From contig NC_088776.1 in assembly GCF_954871325.1 (NCBI RefSeq), positions 9,307,985-9,371,984 on the forward strand: a stretch of DNA of 64,000 nucleotides, in the 5' to 3' direction. Below are positions 34,684 to 45,437 of this stretch, piece after piece (position 1 is the first letter of the stretch; every line of letters starts with the position of its first letter). Position numbers and translations under genes: made by a program. Below the pieces are notes generated by a model. It was not told the DNA's origin. It worked only from the letters and a program-made list of their open reading frames with translations, and ran no database searches. The stretch is from Gordionus sp. m RMFG-2023 (lineage: Eukaryota; Nematomorpha; Gordioida; Chordodea; Parachordodidae).

Positions 34684-34904
34684 ATATCTTTTGAATTATT
34701 TTATTTCCAAATTTTTAAATGTATATTTAGTTATACCTTGTATCCTAACTTTGCTCATTTATTCGATTGCTTAATTCAATCATTCTACATTTTTTTAGTG
34801 AAAAATATATGCATTTAAAATTGATAATATTTTATTTAGATAGAATCTTTAAATCTCAAACCTTATTCGCAAAAAAAAAATGAAATGTAAATGTTTAACT
34901 AGAG

Positions 34905-35280
34905 ATTGGGGTTTATAAACCCCGGGGCTTGGCAAACCACTTAATCTCATTTTAAAATTAAGCAGATCAGAAGGTTAAAATTTTATCATAATAGAGCTAT
35001 TATTTACATCTATTAGACATAGACAAAACATCTTTTGAAATAAATAATTATTAAAAATTTTATAGAAGAAATTAAATTTTGAAAAATTCAAAAGATTTAC
35101 ATGATAGAATTTTAATTTTTATTAAAATATATTATCATTTAAATATAAATTAAATTTTATAGCAAAGTTTAACACTCTTTTATAATATGAGAAAGTTTTA
35201 TGGGTATTTATTATGTCTAGATAAATCATAATTAGTTAATTTAGAGATAACGGGACTTGCTAAACAATACACGTCAATCC
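34905..35280. repeat. Third copy of the dispersed repeat found in units A and B
   Basis: CCCCGGGGCTTGGCAAACCA, CTTAATCTCATTTTAAAATT and GAGAAAGTTTTATGGGTATT align with 8330-8680 and 12900-13190. It lies just before the second fossil reverse-transcriptase piece, as the unit-A copy also nearly does. Confidence 0.6.
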
Positions 35281-35529
35281 GTTTGAATAATTTTTTTCAG
35301 TAATTATTACATTATTCGATATGGTTTGAAAATCAGTGAGGTTAACCAGAATCCGACCCCTTTTAAAAGTGGAGGGTTCTAAATGTCATAAAAGATTTTT
35401 AAAAATAAAAATATTTTTTTAAAAAATACTCCCCAAGCATCAGTTTTTCTTTCTTACCAAAAAATGTCTTTTTCTACCGAATTTTTACCTTTATTTAAAT
35501 CTTCCCCCGTTTTCCAGTACAAAACATTT

Positions 35530-36535
35530 TAACGAATCCCTTTTAGGCTTAAATTTTTCCGATTTCAATTGGTCTCTCGCCTCTATGCCCGCTTACCGGG
35601 GTGGACTGGAATTTTCACCCATCTTCCTTATGGCAATTGCGTGCTTTCTTTCATCTCGAATATCCTTCACCGATTCTATTTCCTCGCTTATCGAGTTGGA
35701 CGATCCCCTTCTATCTTCAGCTAAACAAGAGTGGCTTACTCTAATCACCCAAGACTCCAAGCAGCCAGTTTCCTGTCATCTAAAGAGCTTCCTGGTCCCT
35801 ATGCTTCAATGCTCGTTTGAAAAACTTTGTATGTATCCCGATCTAACTAACCTTCAATTGCTCAGAAACGCAAAAAAAAACTCTAACGGCCATGAATGGC
35901 TAGACGCGATTCCGAGGTAAAGAGGAAACGTTACTCACAGACGATAAGTTTCAAACTGCCATTGGCCATAGGCTTGGTTGCCTTATCCCTTCTGTGGACA
36001 CCTGTGCTGCCTGTCACAAACAGGTTGATCCTTTCTCTAGACATTGTTTCTCGTGCCGCAAAGTCAATGGTCTTTCCTGAGGCACGACAACCTTAATAGG
36101 TTAATCGACAAAGCCTTGATTTCGGCCGGTTCCCCAATAGTTTGGAGCCATTAGGTCTCCTAAATGCGGACGGTAAGCGCCCCAACGGCATGTCTTTAAC
36201 GTCATGGCACGGCGGCAAAAGACTTGTCTGGGACGTATCTTGTGTTACCACATTTCCGGCTAACGGAAATACCGACCCCTTGGAACTACAAGAAACCAAT
36301 AAGTTTAATAAATATAGATTCCTCCCTAATTCTTTTATATTTATTCCCCTAATTTTTAGCGTCCTTGGAAACCCCGGTTTCCAATCCCTAAAGTTCTTAA
36401 ATCAATTGGGTAGAAGAATTTCGTTAAGGACAGGGGGTCAAAAACGAGTATCTCTTAAACAAAAAGTCCAATTTGAAATCATAAATGGAAACTACAAATG
36501 TTTCTTCGAAACACTCCCATTTCCCTCCTAGTTTA
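35530..36535 (+). mobile_element. Fossil C-terminal piece of a reverse-transcriptase-bearing mobile element (copy 2)
   Basis: Frames read ASMPAYRGGLEFSPIFLMAI (the LPxxxGGLGI-type block after reverse transcriptase), NGHEWLDAIP, a Cys/His-rich middle, LLNADGKRPNGMSLTSW, GGKRLVWDVSCVTTFPANGN and LNQLGRRISLRTGGQ. It is the same family as 8990-9640 but more complete toward the C-terminus. It is broken, with a few breaks, and probably old. It is noticeably richer in G+C than its surroundings, which fits insertion from elsewhere. Confidence 0.65.
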
Positions 36536-37429
36536 TCAAATATAGTTATTTATTATATATTAAAAACTGTTTTGTTAATTTTATTTATATTTTGCATTGC
36601 AACTATATTTAGAATTTAACCACAAAAAAATATTTTTAGTTATAATTAAACAATTATGTTTTAAATATTTAATATATATATCTTATTTTTTTTCGTTTAA
36701 TAGTAGCATATCATAAAATATTGTTATAATTGTGTGTTTTTTACATTATGTATATATAACTGTATATAATTTCTTCAAACATTACCTCATATAAAAATAT
36801 AAAAAAAATTTTTAAAAAATAATATAAAAATATTTTTTTAAAAAATAATATAAAAATTTTAATTTTATGAATTTTTTTTCGTGCATTTACGTTATCTTCG
36901 CGTTTTTCATTAATTTTCTTCTTGGACTTCCGTTTTTTTAATTATGATTAAGTTTATTGTTAAATTAATAATTTTTTAAAAATATATTAGTTAAAAATTA
37001 TAATTTCTAAATTTAAAATTATATAATTAAAAATAAAATTCTATAATTGAGTCCCCAAAAAGGAACCATAATTGTGTCTAAAAATTTCAATTTGAATTTT
37101 TTGGTGAATATAAAGAAATTATATTTGAAAGCCGTTTTCTCAGATTTTTTAAAAACTTAAATGTTGAAGGCGAAAAATGCCCGTTCGTAGAGGTCACTAC
37201 TGAAGGGAATATGAAGTTTTAAAAATTTTTATATTTGTTGTTAATTTCTGCCTGTATTATTAGATTGATATTTATGTTTGAGGGGAATGACGAGACACAT
37301 GTGTAATCCCATATAAGTGATTTACCCAGGGCCCAAGGTATGTTGTCATACCATCAGGTCTTAAGCCATCTACTTGAGATAAGTTTGGTTCAAGATTTTT
37401 TGGAATGTGGGTAGCTGTTAGGGTTGGCA
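36536..37429. other. AT-rich spacer
   Basis: No gene is seen. GAGTCCCCAAAAAGGA at 37050 loosely resembles the left-edge block of units A and C, which would make this the left flank of another decayed unit leading to copy I. Confidence 0.35.
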
Positions 37430-38225
37430 ATAAAAATTTTCAAAGTTTCTAAAATGTATCGTAATGTTTTTACTGATAATCCTAATGGATCTAGATATAG
37501 ATTCATTGTCTACAAATGGATCTAAATTACAGATACATGAATGTAAGGTGGGCATAACGCTTAATTTAGAATTCTATTGATAAAGGAAATGAGCTAAAAA
37601 ATATATTGAGCTGTCATCACATCCATATACAAAATATAAATTAAATAATGCTTACTAGATTTTAATAATACATATATAAAATATTTAATTAACTGATTAC
37701 AAATAATTGTTATATTTTAATAATAAAATATTCTGAAAAATTGAATCATAACCATTCACGTTTATCTGTAAAGACATTTTTAGACAAACTAAACTTCTAC
37801 CGGAGCACCTGACGGCAGAGTTATTGTTATTTTAATGAATAACAACTTTATATTGGGATAATCATTAATTATATTAAAACCCCGACACTAAAATTATTAA
37901 GTAATTTGATTTCTTACCAGAGATTGTTTAGAAATATTGATCTAAAAATTAAGATACTTACAAATATAAATAAAATAAATTATAATATAATATAATATAA
38001 TATAAAATTAACCAAGTTGTCACCATCCATTGCATAAAATAAAATTAGGTCTTCCATTGCGTAAAATAAAATTTGTTGTCATGAATATGGATATTTATGG
38101 TCTTAATGTAAATATAATTTTAAGAAGGTTATAAATTGATTAAAATATAATATAATTTTCAAAAAATAAGCAGATTATTAATTAATTATTAAAAAAATAA
38201 AATAGATAGAGAGCTTTCTAAAAAT
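37430..38225 (+). repeat. Segmental duplication partner of 30225-31200, with decayed signal exon (copy I)
   Basis: It starts TTTCTAAAATGTATCGTAAT and TTTTTACTGATAATCC (decayed antistasin-type signal exon at 37441-37490), then follows the same order of blocks as the partner, lacking the MITE-like element. It includes a small (TATAA)n expansion near 37980. Confidence 0.8.
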
Positions 38226-38990
38226 TGGAAGCATTAACGATGAATCATAAGCCATGTGCTTGACTTAGCAGAAGTTAAGGAAAAAAATTTTAAGCAAAAT
38301 AAAGACTTTGGCCAACTTCAGGCTAAAATGTAAAAGAAATGCATATTAATATATTTAAATTCCTTTATTAATTTAGTTAACTGCCTTATAAAAAAATTTT
38401 TATAAGCAAAATAAAAATTATGACGTCACGATTTAGGCGTTGATCGAACGATAGAAGCTTTAAAAAAACACAAAAATAAACAAAAACAAAAGCAAAAACT
38501 ATAGTAGTGCTAAACATCATTAGTGCATATAAATTTCGAGGTCAAATTTTGCCAACAAAATTATGGAAGCTCTAACGATGAAATTTATATCATTCTTTAG
38601 TACTTCGTTAGCAGAGATTAGTTCATTATTCAGTTTAGTAGCCGATATTAAAATAAAAAGTTTATTAACAAAATAAACAAAAAAATTGCGCATCAAAACA
38701 AAACAGAGCAGGGAGAATTTTTGCCATTATTTATGTTTATATATAGTAAATTCAAATTTTTTTTATTAATTTAGTTAAACGTCTAATTAAAAAATAGTTT
38801 AAAGTCAAAGAAATATTTCGAGGTCAAATTTTGGCCAGCAATATTATGGAAGCTTAGAAACTTATATCATTCTTTAGTGCTTCATTAGTATAATGTTTTA
38901 ATCAGTTTAGTAGCCCCAATTAAAATAAAAGTTATTAAAGAAATATATAAAAATAAAAAACAAAGACACCAAAACAAAGGTTTATGTATT
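38210..38990. repeat. Second satellite-like array of the 270-280-base repeat
   Basis: GAGGTCAAATTTTG(G)CCA(G/A)CA recurs at about 38547 and 38829 (282 apart), with AGTGCATATAAATTTCGAGG and TTTAATCAGTTTAGTAGCC. It follows the segmental duplication exactly as in the 31-kb copy. Confidence 0.8.
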
Positions 38991-40248
38991 TTGAGTTGTG
39001 TTGTCCATAAACTTAAATTTAGAAATATATAGATTGTCAAAATTTAAAAATAATTGAATATCTTAAAAATTATCTCTTCAATTCTGCTTCATTTATATGA
39101 TTTGAAAACCCCCCTTTTTATTCATTTCAGGAAACTCATTCAAAATCTCTTTAATTAGGAGATAATAATTTCTAGAATATTGATCTAAGCTTATATTTAC
39201 GTTGCTTAAATTCTGTTTTAATAGGTTCTATCCCTACATCCTTATTCATAAATTAATTACATTAATTCACCAAAAATTTATTATAGGCCCTTAAAATGGC
39301 TTAAATTTTTTTTTTATACATTTAATCTCAGCAGATCTAATAATATCCAATTACAAATATTCATTTTAAAATGTTTTCTTCACTTTTTTTTGTTTGCTAA
39401 TATATATTTTTTAAATAATACAGATATTTTTCCACAATTTTTAATTTCTACTTTCAGTCAGGTTTTTTTCATTTTTTTTCGCCATTAACATAAATTGCAT
39501 ACATTCTAATTCATAGTAATAGTGACTGCTAATTTCGCAAATCGAAATTAAAGAATGACTATCCTAGTATTATTAGCATATGAAAAAGGGTATGACAGAA
39601 ATATGCAGTTTTTTTAAAAAAAATTTGCTTCCCCACCTACAACAACAATTTCTGGTTGGCCCTGAATTGATAATAATCTAATTATATAAGATTGGGAGGG
39701 AGGGTTCAGATAAAATTTAGAAAAATACTTTAAAATTTTGACAGCGACTGCCCTCTTCCCCTCAAGAATACCTCTATGGGTAGCATAAGTTTTCTATTTC
39801 CTTTAATTACATATTTGGTTTGCTGTAATCTTCTCACCAAGGCTAGCATATTATCAATTTGAGATAATATTTAATAAGTATAGTTAATGATATATGATGA
39901 ATTCATGTTTAATATATCAAAAAATATCATATTAAAAGGGGGAGGGGTCTTGATTAGTTTAGGGTTAATTTGTTCATAAATATTTAAATAGCAAAATCAT
40001 ACTTACTATTATATTGTAGTTATTATATTAACCTCCTATTAATACAAAACAATATGCTAATTTAATTTTGTTATATAAATTGTTCCTACTATTAAATAAT
40101 TTATATATAACAATTTATTTTAAGACTAATTTTAATCAAATCAGAAAAATATCTATATTTAACTATTATTTTAATCTGAAATTAGAGTATATTAATAAAC
40201 TTTAATTGGTTCATAATATTAATATAAAAATCAAATTTCTGAACTAAT
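38991..40248. other. Intergenic region upstream of the GPCR
   Basis: AT-rich, with no gene or element recognised. No clear TATA or initiator can be singled out in this composition. Confidence 0.4.
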
Positions 40249-41493
40249 ATGAATAGTACGTTATCTGAATCCTGCCTTTATCATGTTTTTGGACGCTTAG
40301 ATTATATAGCAAGACTTTCTTACATCGTCATCTACTCTTTATTCCTAGTCATAGGATTTGTGAATAATTTGATCCTTTATCAGCTCATTAACATCCACAA
40401 TAAGAAGACTAAATACGAGGCCTATTATTTCTTAAAATTTATGTGTTATCAAAATTTTGTGTATGGTTTTATCTCAATCGTAAACGTGGCCGATCAAATC
40501 ATGATTTTAGAAAACATGGTATTAAAGAATTGTGCCCTTTTCTTGGTAGTCAAAAGAGGCCACATAATGATCGTCACTGCCATAAATAAAATGAATATGT
40601 TTTGCAAAATCTTCTATTTTTGGGATAAATGTGCATGTATCAGTAAATTTTATGTCATTAACACTTTCCGCAATTGTTTTGTGTACAAATATTTACCATT
40701 TATTAGCCTTTTATTTTTTAGTTTGATGAACATCCCTAAATATAAATTGTACACCGTAAAACATTGTTACAGAAGAATATTCATTAATAATTCTTTGAAT
40801 ATGGCTGACTATACATTCGGTTGCAAAGTAATACTACAAAAGTTGCCCAGGGCCTTATCTTATTATTATTTAGTCTATTTCTGTATATTGGTTACCGTCT
40901 TTATTACGTTAATGATATACTTGAATATATATTTGATAAGATATTTGATAAGAAGAAACAAGATTGAATCCCTTTATCCATGTGACGTATCCTTCAATAA
41001 ATTGGCACAAACTATATTAAGGAAATACAAATGTTCTCAAATCAAAACAATTTCTCATCTCGATAATACCTCAAATGATCTTGGCAAAAATTCATCGGAT
41101 GTTATAAAATCGATCTTTTATACCTCAAGTCTACTTTACCTTAGCAATTATATATGGTCGAACGTTAATATAGCAATGATTGGTTCAAATAACATGATGC
41201 CGAGCCATAAAAAATGGATTAACGTCATTAGAAGATCTTTAATTTTATTCTTTTTGATATTAGCATATTTATTAGTTACGGTTCCTATGGGTATTTATAA
41301 TTGGATTTACATGTATAAAATCGGGGAAAAGGGTTCAGGAATTGAATATTTCAGACCAATGCATCTTATGCTATCATTCATAGAAATGCTCGACTATTCG
41401 TGTTTAATTTTAGGATTTATATTTGTAGATAAAAATTTGTATAAAAACTTAAAAAACCTAAAAATTTTACGTTTTTGTCAATTTAAAAAGTAA
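40249..41493 (+). CDS. Divergent class A (rhodopsin-type) GPCR, intronless, 414 aa
   Basis: A single open frame encodes a seven-helix protein. TM1 is about 22-47, with GFVNN (the TM1 Asn) and an N-terminal NST glycosylation site. TM2 is about 58-82, TM3 about 95-125, TM4 about 147-163 ending SLMNIPKY, TM5 about 203-232, TM6 about 328-352 with a Pro at 346, and TM7 about 370-393. The layout, with WDKCACISKFYVINTFRN after TM3 and a NIPKY end to TM4, resembles invertebrate FMRFamide-receptor-like GPCRs. DRY is replaced by DKC, and NPxxY is absent (DYSCLILGFIF). The third loop is long (about 90 residues). AATAAA lies at 41501. It probably binds a neuropeptide-like ligand at the cell surface; the ligand is unknown. 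The intact frame argues that it is in use. Confidence 0.8.
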   Translation: MNSTLSESCLYHVFGRLDYIARLSYIVIYSLFLVIGFVNNLILYQLINIHNKKTKYEAYYFLKFMCYQNFVYGFISIVNVADQIMILENMVLKNCALFLVVKRGHIMIVTAINKMNMFCKIFYFWDKCACISKFYVINTFRNCFVYKYLPFISLLFFSLMNIPKYKLYTVKHCYRRIFINNSLNMADYTFGCKVILQKLPRALSYYYLVYFCILVTVFITLMIYLNIYLIRYLIRRNKIESLYPCDVSFNKLAQTILRKYKCSQIKTISHLDNTSNDLGKNSSDVIKSIFYTSSLLYLSNYIWSNVNIAMIGSNNMMPSHKKWINVIRRSLILFFLILAYLLVTVPMGIYNWIYMYKIGEKGSGIEYFRPMHLMLSFIEMLDYSCLILGFIFVDKNLYKNLKNLKILRFCQFKK

Positions 41494-42415
41494 TTTAATT
41501 AATAAAACATGTTTAGATTTTTGTGTATTATGATATTGTTTGTTTTTATTTTTAAATAAAAAACAGATCATAATAGCAGATAAATATTCTCACGGCTATG
41601 TAGATCTTCGCAGGCAATAAGATAAGCCCATTATATTTTTGTAAAATTTGAAAACAATATAAACAGACCTGAATGTCATGAATTTTAATAAAAGCATTAT
41701 AATTGACTAAAATTAATTTATTGCATTTTTGGGAATTTCATAATTTAAAGCAGCATATTTATTAAAAAAATTATATGATGGGTAAATTATTGTCACATCA
41801 ACTAAGGCATGAGAGGTAAAAATTATATTATAACTTGACCCAGAGTTAATAAGAAAAATAGTAGATACCATTTTGCGCGCGAAAATATATCGCACGAATA
41901 AAAATCGCGTATTCGCGCTTTTTTTTAATTGACAGCGAAGACAAAGCCTAATTTTAAAAAAACTTTTTTAGAACGTCATAAGTTAATATCATATATTATA
42001 TTATAGTAGCAAATATCCAAAAATAATTTTTATTTTATTTGATAATGGGTTAATTTTTTAGATCATAAAATATTAATACACAAATAGTGAGGTGTCCAAC
42101 ATTATTTTTCATTATTAATGTTTAAGGTTATTATTAAATAGTAAATTGATATAAATTGAGTTTTTTCAAATGACAATTGTGTTCATTTTATTTAGTGAAA
42201 TATTTAAGATAATAAAGGTTGTTATTTATTAAAATTAGATGTGATTTGAAAATTAAAATAACTTTTGCTTTAGAAACGAAAAATTTAGAATTATTTAATA
42301 AATATAAATTTAAAAAATGGACTTTATTTAGAGATATTCCGTAGGTGTGTATGAAGAAGAATTTAAAATTCCGTTTTGTGGATATAAAGCCGATGACATA
42401 TGAAAGTTATATGCT
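41494..42415. other. AT-rich spacer
   Basis: After the GPCR poly(A) signal there is no supported feature. A small CGCG patch (TTTTGCGCGCG) lies at 41871. Confidence 0.4.
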
Positions 42416-42950
42416 TAACAATTAAAATTCATTCTTAAAATGGTCGCAGGAGAAGAGACAAAGAAAGAGTATATAATTACGGCGTTGTCTAAGGAAGCTG
42501 CCTGCCTCCACGGTATTTTCTTGGTAACATGATACCGTATAAAACACTGAGAGAAATTTTCAACGATTACAAATCTCAGTGAAGGTAGGCACGTCGTGAA
42601 TGATTTAGACAATAAAAGCGCTGCCGAAAAACAAAGCATCTAGAAACACTCCCCACGATATTAGGAAAGTATGATAAGGCAGACTCTAAGCTTAGCAGCT
42701 GGGGAGGTGAAGGAAATAACTAAGGAGGTAACAGGGAAACAACTCGAAGACGATATGGAAGATAAATACGACACTTAAAAAATTGCGGCAACAGTTTGAG
42801 AATCGCGTGACATCTACGACCTGGATTCTGAAATTAACAATAGAGAAAACAGAATAAGGTCCTATGACCACAGAAAAGATTTAAAAAAGCCTGAAACACA
42901 TGAAGGAAAGCCTCTATCGTTTAGAGAAAGAAACACGCTTTACTAATTTT
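42416..42950 (+). pseudogene. Unrecognised decayed coding-like sequence
   Basis: Base composition rises here and interrupted frames read like protein: MVAGEETKKEYIITALSKEA; AAGEVKEITKEVTGKQLEDD; and ESRDIYDLDSEINNRENRIR followed by KKPETHEGKPLSFRERN. It is charged, with coiled-coil-like character. Several breaks interrupt it. I cannot name the family; it could be a dead host gene or part of a mobile element. Confidence 0.35.
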
Positions 42951-42959
42951 GCTAATTTT

Positions 42960-43140
42960 AACATAAGTGAGACAGAATCATTATTTGGAAAAAGGTTTTC
43001 TTCTTGGCATATATTTTATGGATCCAAAAGAAATTAGAAATAGATTGATAGATATTCAAATAGCTGCGTTAAGATCTTTTCCTAAAGATAGAATTGGAGC
43101 TATAGAATTTTTCATTGTGTGGGCTAAAATATTAGAATAA
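42960..43140 (+). other. Short coding-like open frame, unrecognised
   Basis: The open frame includes GFLLGIYFMDPKEIRNRLID and RSFPKDRIGAIEFFIVWAKI, ending at TAA 43140. It looks protein-like by composition but has no recognised family and no clear splice signals. It may be a further part of the decayed sequence just upstream. Confidence 0.25.
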
Positions 43141-45437
43141 AGAGGAAAAACTAGAATATGCTAACTCAAGCTTATGTGAGGAATGTGCAAACTCTTTGGT
43201 GTCACGTAGAATTGTATTGGAATAGTGTGCTCGCCTATAAAATTTGGGCCGTGAGTTTACTAAATATTCTCACATCTTTAGCGGCCCAGGCTATGTTTAT
43301 CTGTTAAGGAAAATATCAAAGATTAATCGGGCAATGGTCACTTCAAACTAGTTTATATATATTTCAATGAAAAAATGTTAATGAACGCTTGTTTGTCTAT
43401 TTGTTTAGTTAAACTTATTGTATTTTAAAGTTTTAGTTAAATGATTGTGAAAATAAATAATTTAAAATATTAATATTGTAGTAATAAATTTTTTCAATAT
43501 TATGAAATTGATATCTTAAAAATAATATAATTTACATTTACAAAAATATTCTAAGTAACATGTGCAAAAAAAATGAAAACACCTTATTCTTTATTAACAT
43601 ATTTTATCAAAATACCGGAAAATTTCTTAATCACATCTCATCAAATTATAGGCAAATTTTTAGTCATATTTCTGATTCACCTGTAATAAAATAAGAGTTT
43701 ATTCACCTGTTATTCTATGAGAGGCTACCTGATAGATTAAAATATTTTTGGAAAAGGATGTTAAGGCTTTAATCAAAATTATGACCGATTTTTGAAGTTG
43801 AAGAAATATTGTAAAAGGTGCCTCATCCTTTACAAATCATACATTCTAACAATTTCTGGCTAATTGACTTATTTTAAGGAAAATTCCTTATTCCGTATAA
43901 TCAAAAAATATATTTAAATACTGCAAATAAATTTCTGAAAATAAGAAAGAGCTATATTTTTTTAATTATAAAAATTAAGCCCATGTCCTGGTTTCTCTCA
44001 GAAACTGTAGGTTTCTTAGCCGTCTATATAGATTCCTATAAACAGAAGAGCACATTTCGATTTACGCTAACATATCTTTGTGATTCTTCTTAAACCAAAA
44101 TATTTATTTAATGCACCCAACTTAAAACAGACCAAAATGTAGTGTCTAGTTCAAAATTTGTTTTTACACAAGTACCCTAGCCCGTTATATTTTTTGCTAT
44201 CCCCGGCCCTTTATTTCGCTAAAAATCCTCCAAATATATCTAACATTTATTTTATTTAATTGCTTGATTTGAAATTGGGAAGAGAGTTTGTAGCAGAGAG
44301 GGAGTGGCGAATCAATTAATTCTATTTTGCAGAAATGTTGTAACTTAGGATATTATAACCTTTTAGGTGAGACCGGGGTATTGATGGGGTCAATTTAAAC
44401 TAGAATAAAATTTTGATCCTTGAGCATAAAGATCTTAAATTTGGTAAATTTGGTGTGAAGATGTATTTTTATATATAATTTCATATATATGTTTAACTTT
44501 TGATAAATCTCTCTGGTAAATTTTACCATTAAACAGTTTTTTAGCTATAAAATTATAAAATCACTTTCTAGTATATTAAATATATTTATCTTCATGATTT
44601 AAAGAATTATATAAATGTTCCTTAAAATATTAGCTAAAATAAAATTTACCTGAAGTTTATAGCTTAATTAGAAGTCAGCTGTTATAGGTAAAACGGTTAA
44701 AAATTCCTTCTGATTAAAACTACTAAAAGAGCATTTTGAAATATTAACGTCTACAACCATATAAAGGAGCTATTATTGAGGAGCATTAATAGTTTGTGTT
44801 ATATGGAATAAAAATTTAAAAAATAGTCACAAAGGCGAAGAATAATTGAAATACCTTAAAATGGGCACTTAAAATTTGTTATTTTTGATGATTTCTTTGC
44901 ATTCCCTTGTTGTAATGATTAGTTTATGCTTAAAAGTAATAGGTGTCAAAATAAATAATATCTTCAATAAAATAATAGTTATGTTAAATTTTATTTTAAT
45001 CACTTTAAGTGCCAACCTATTTTATTTAACCTGCGTTTAGGGGGTAATATGGCAAAAATGAAACACTTTTATAATTAATCATAGCGCCTTTAGGTAGATA
45101 TCTTCACTTTTATTTTTATTTTGTAAGTGTTCTATAATTTGTTCGGTTTTGCTTTTGTTTAAAATTTTTATGATAAAAATGAATAATTCTAAAAAAAAAA
45201 AATTTTTTAAGGCGTCATCATGTTTTATTTCTGGCCTTTGATTCAAGCATTTATCTGTTAATAATTCGTTTTCATCTAAATTCCATTTAAAAATTGAAAC
45301 ATTATAACTATGATACAGTTATACTTAAACTTTCGTGTTGAAATACTAGAATTAATTTAATAAGTTTAACGACTAACTCTTCTAGAATTGTATTTCAATT
45401 GTTATAATAAACGTGTAACAAAAATTTGTAAATAATT
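43141..45437. other. Spacer before the P5B ATPase
   Basis: No gene is seen. ACTTAAAACAGACCAAAATG at 44121 belongs to the small dispersed repeat also seen at 17425, 53530 and 56110. The promoter of the ATPase must lie in or near this stretch, but I cannot single out a signal. Confidence 0.4.
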
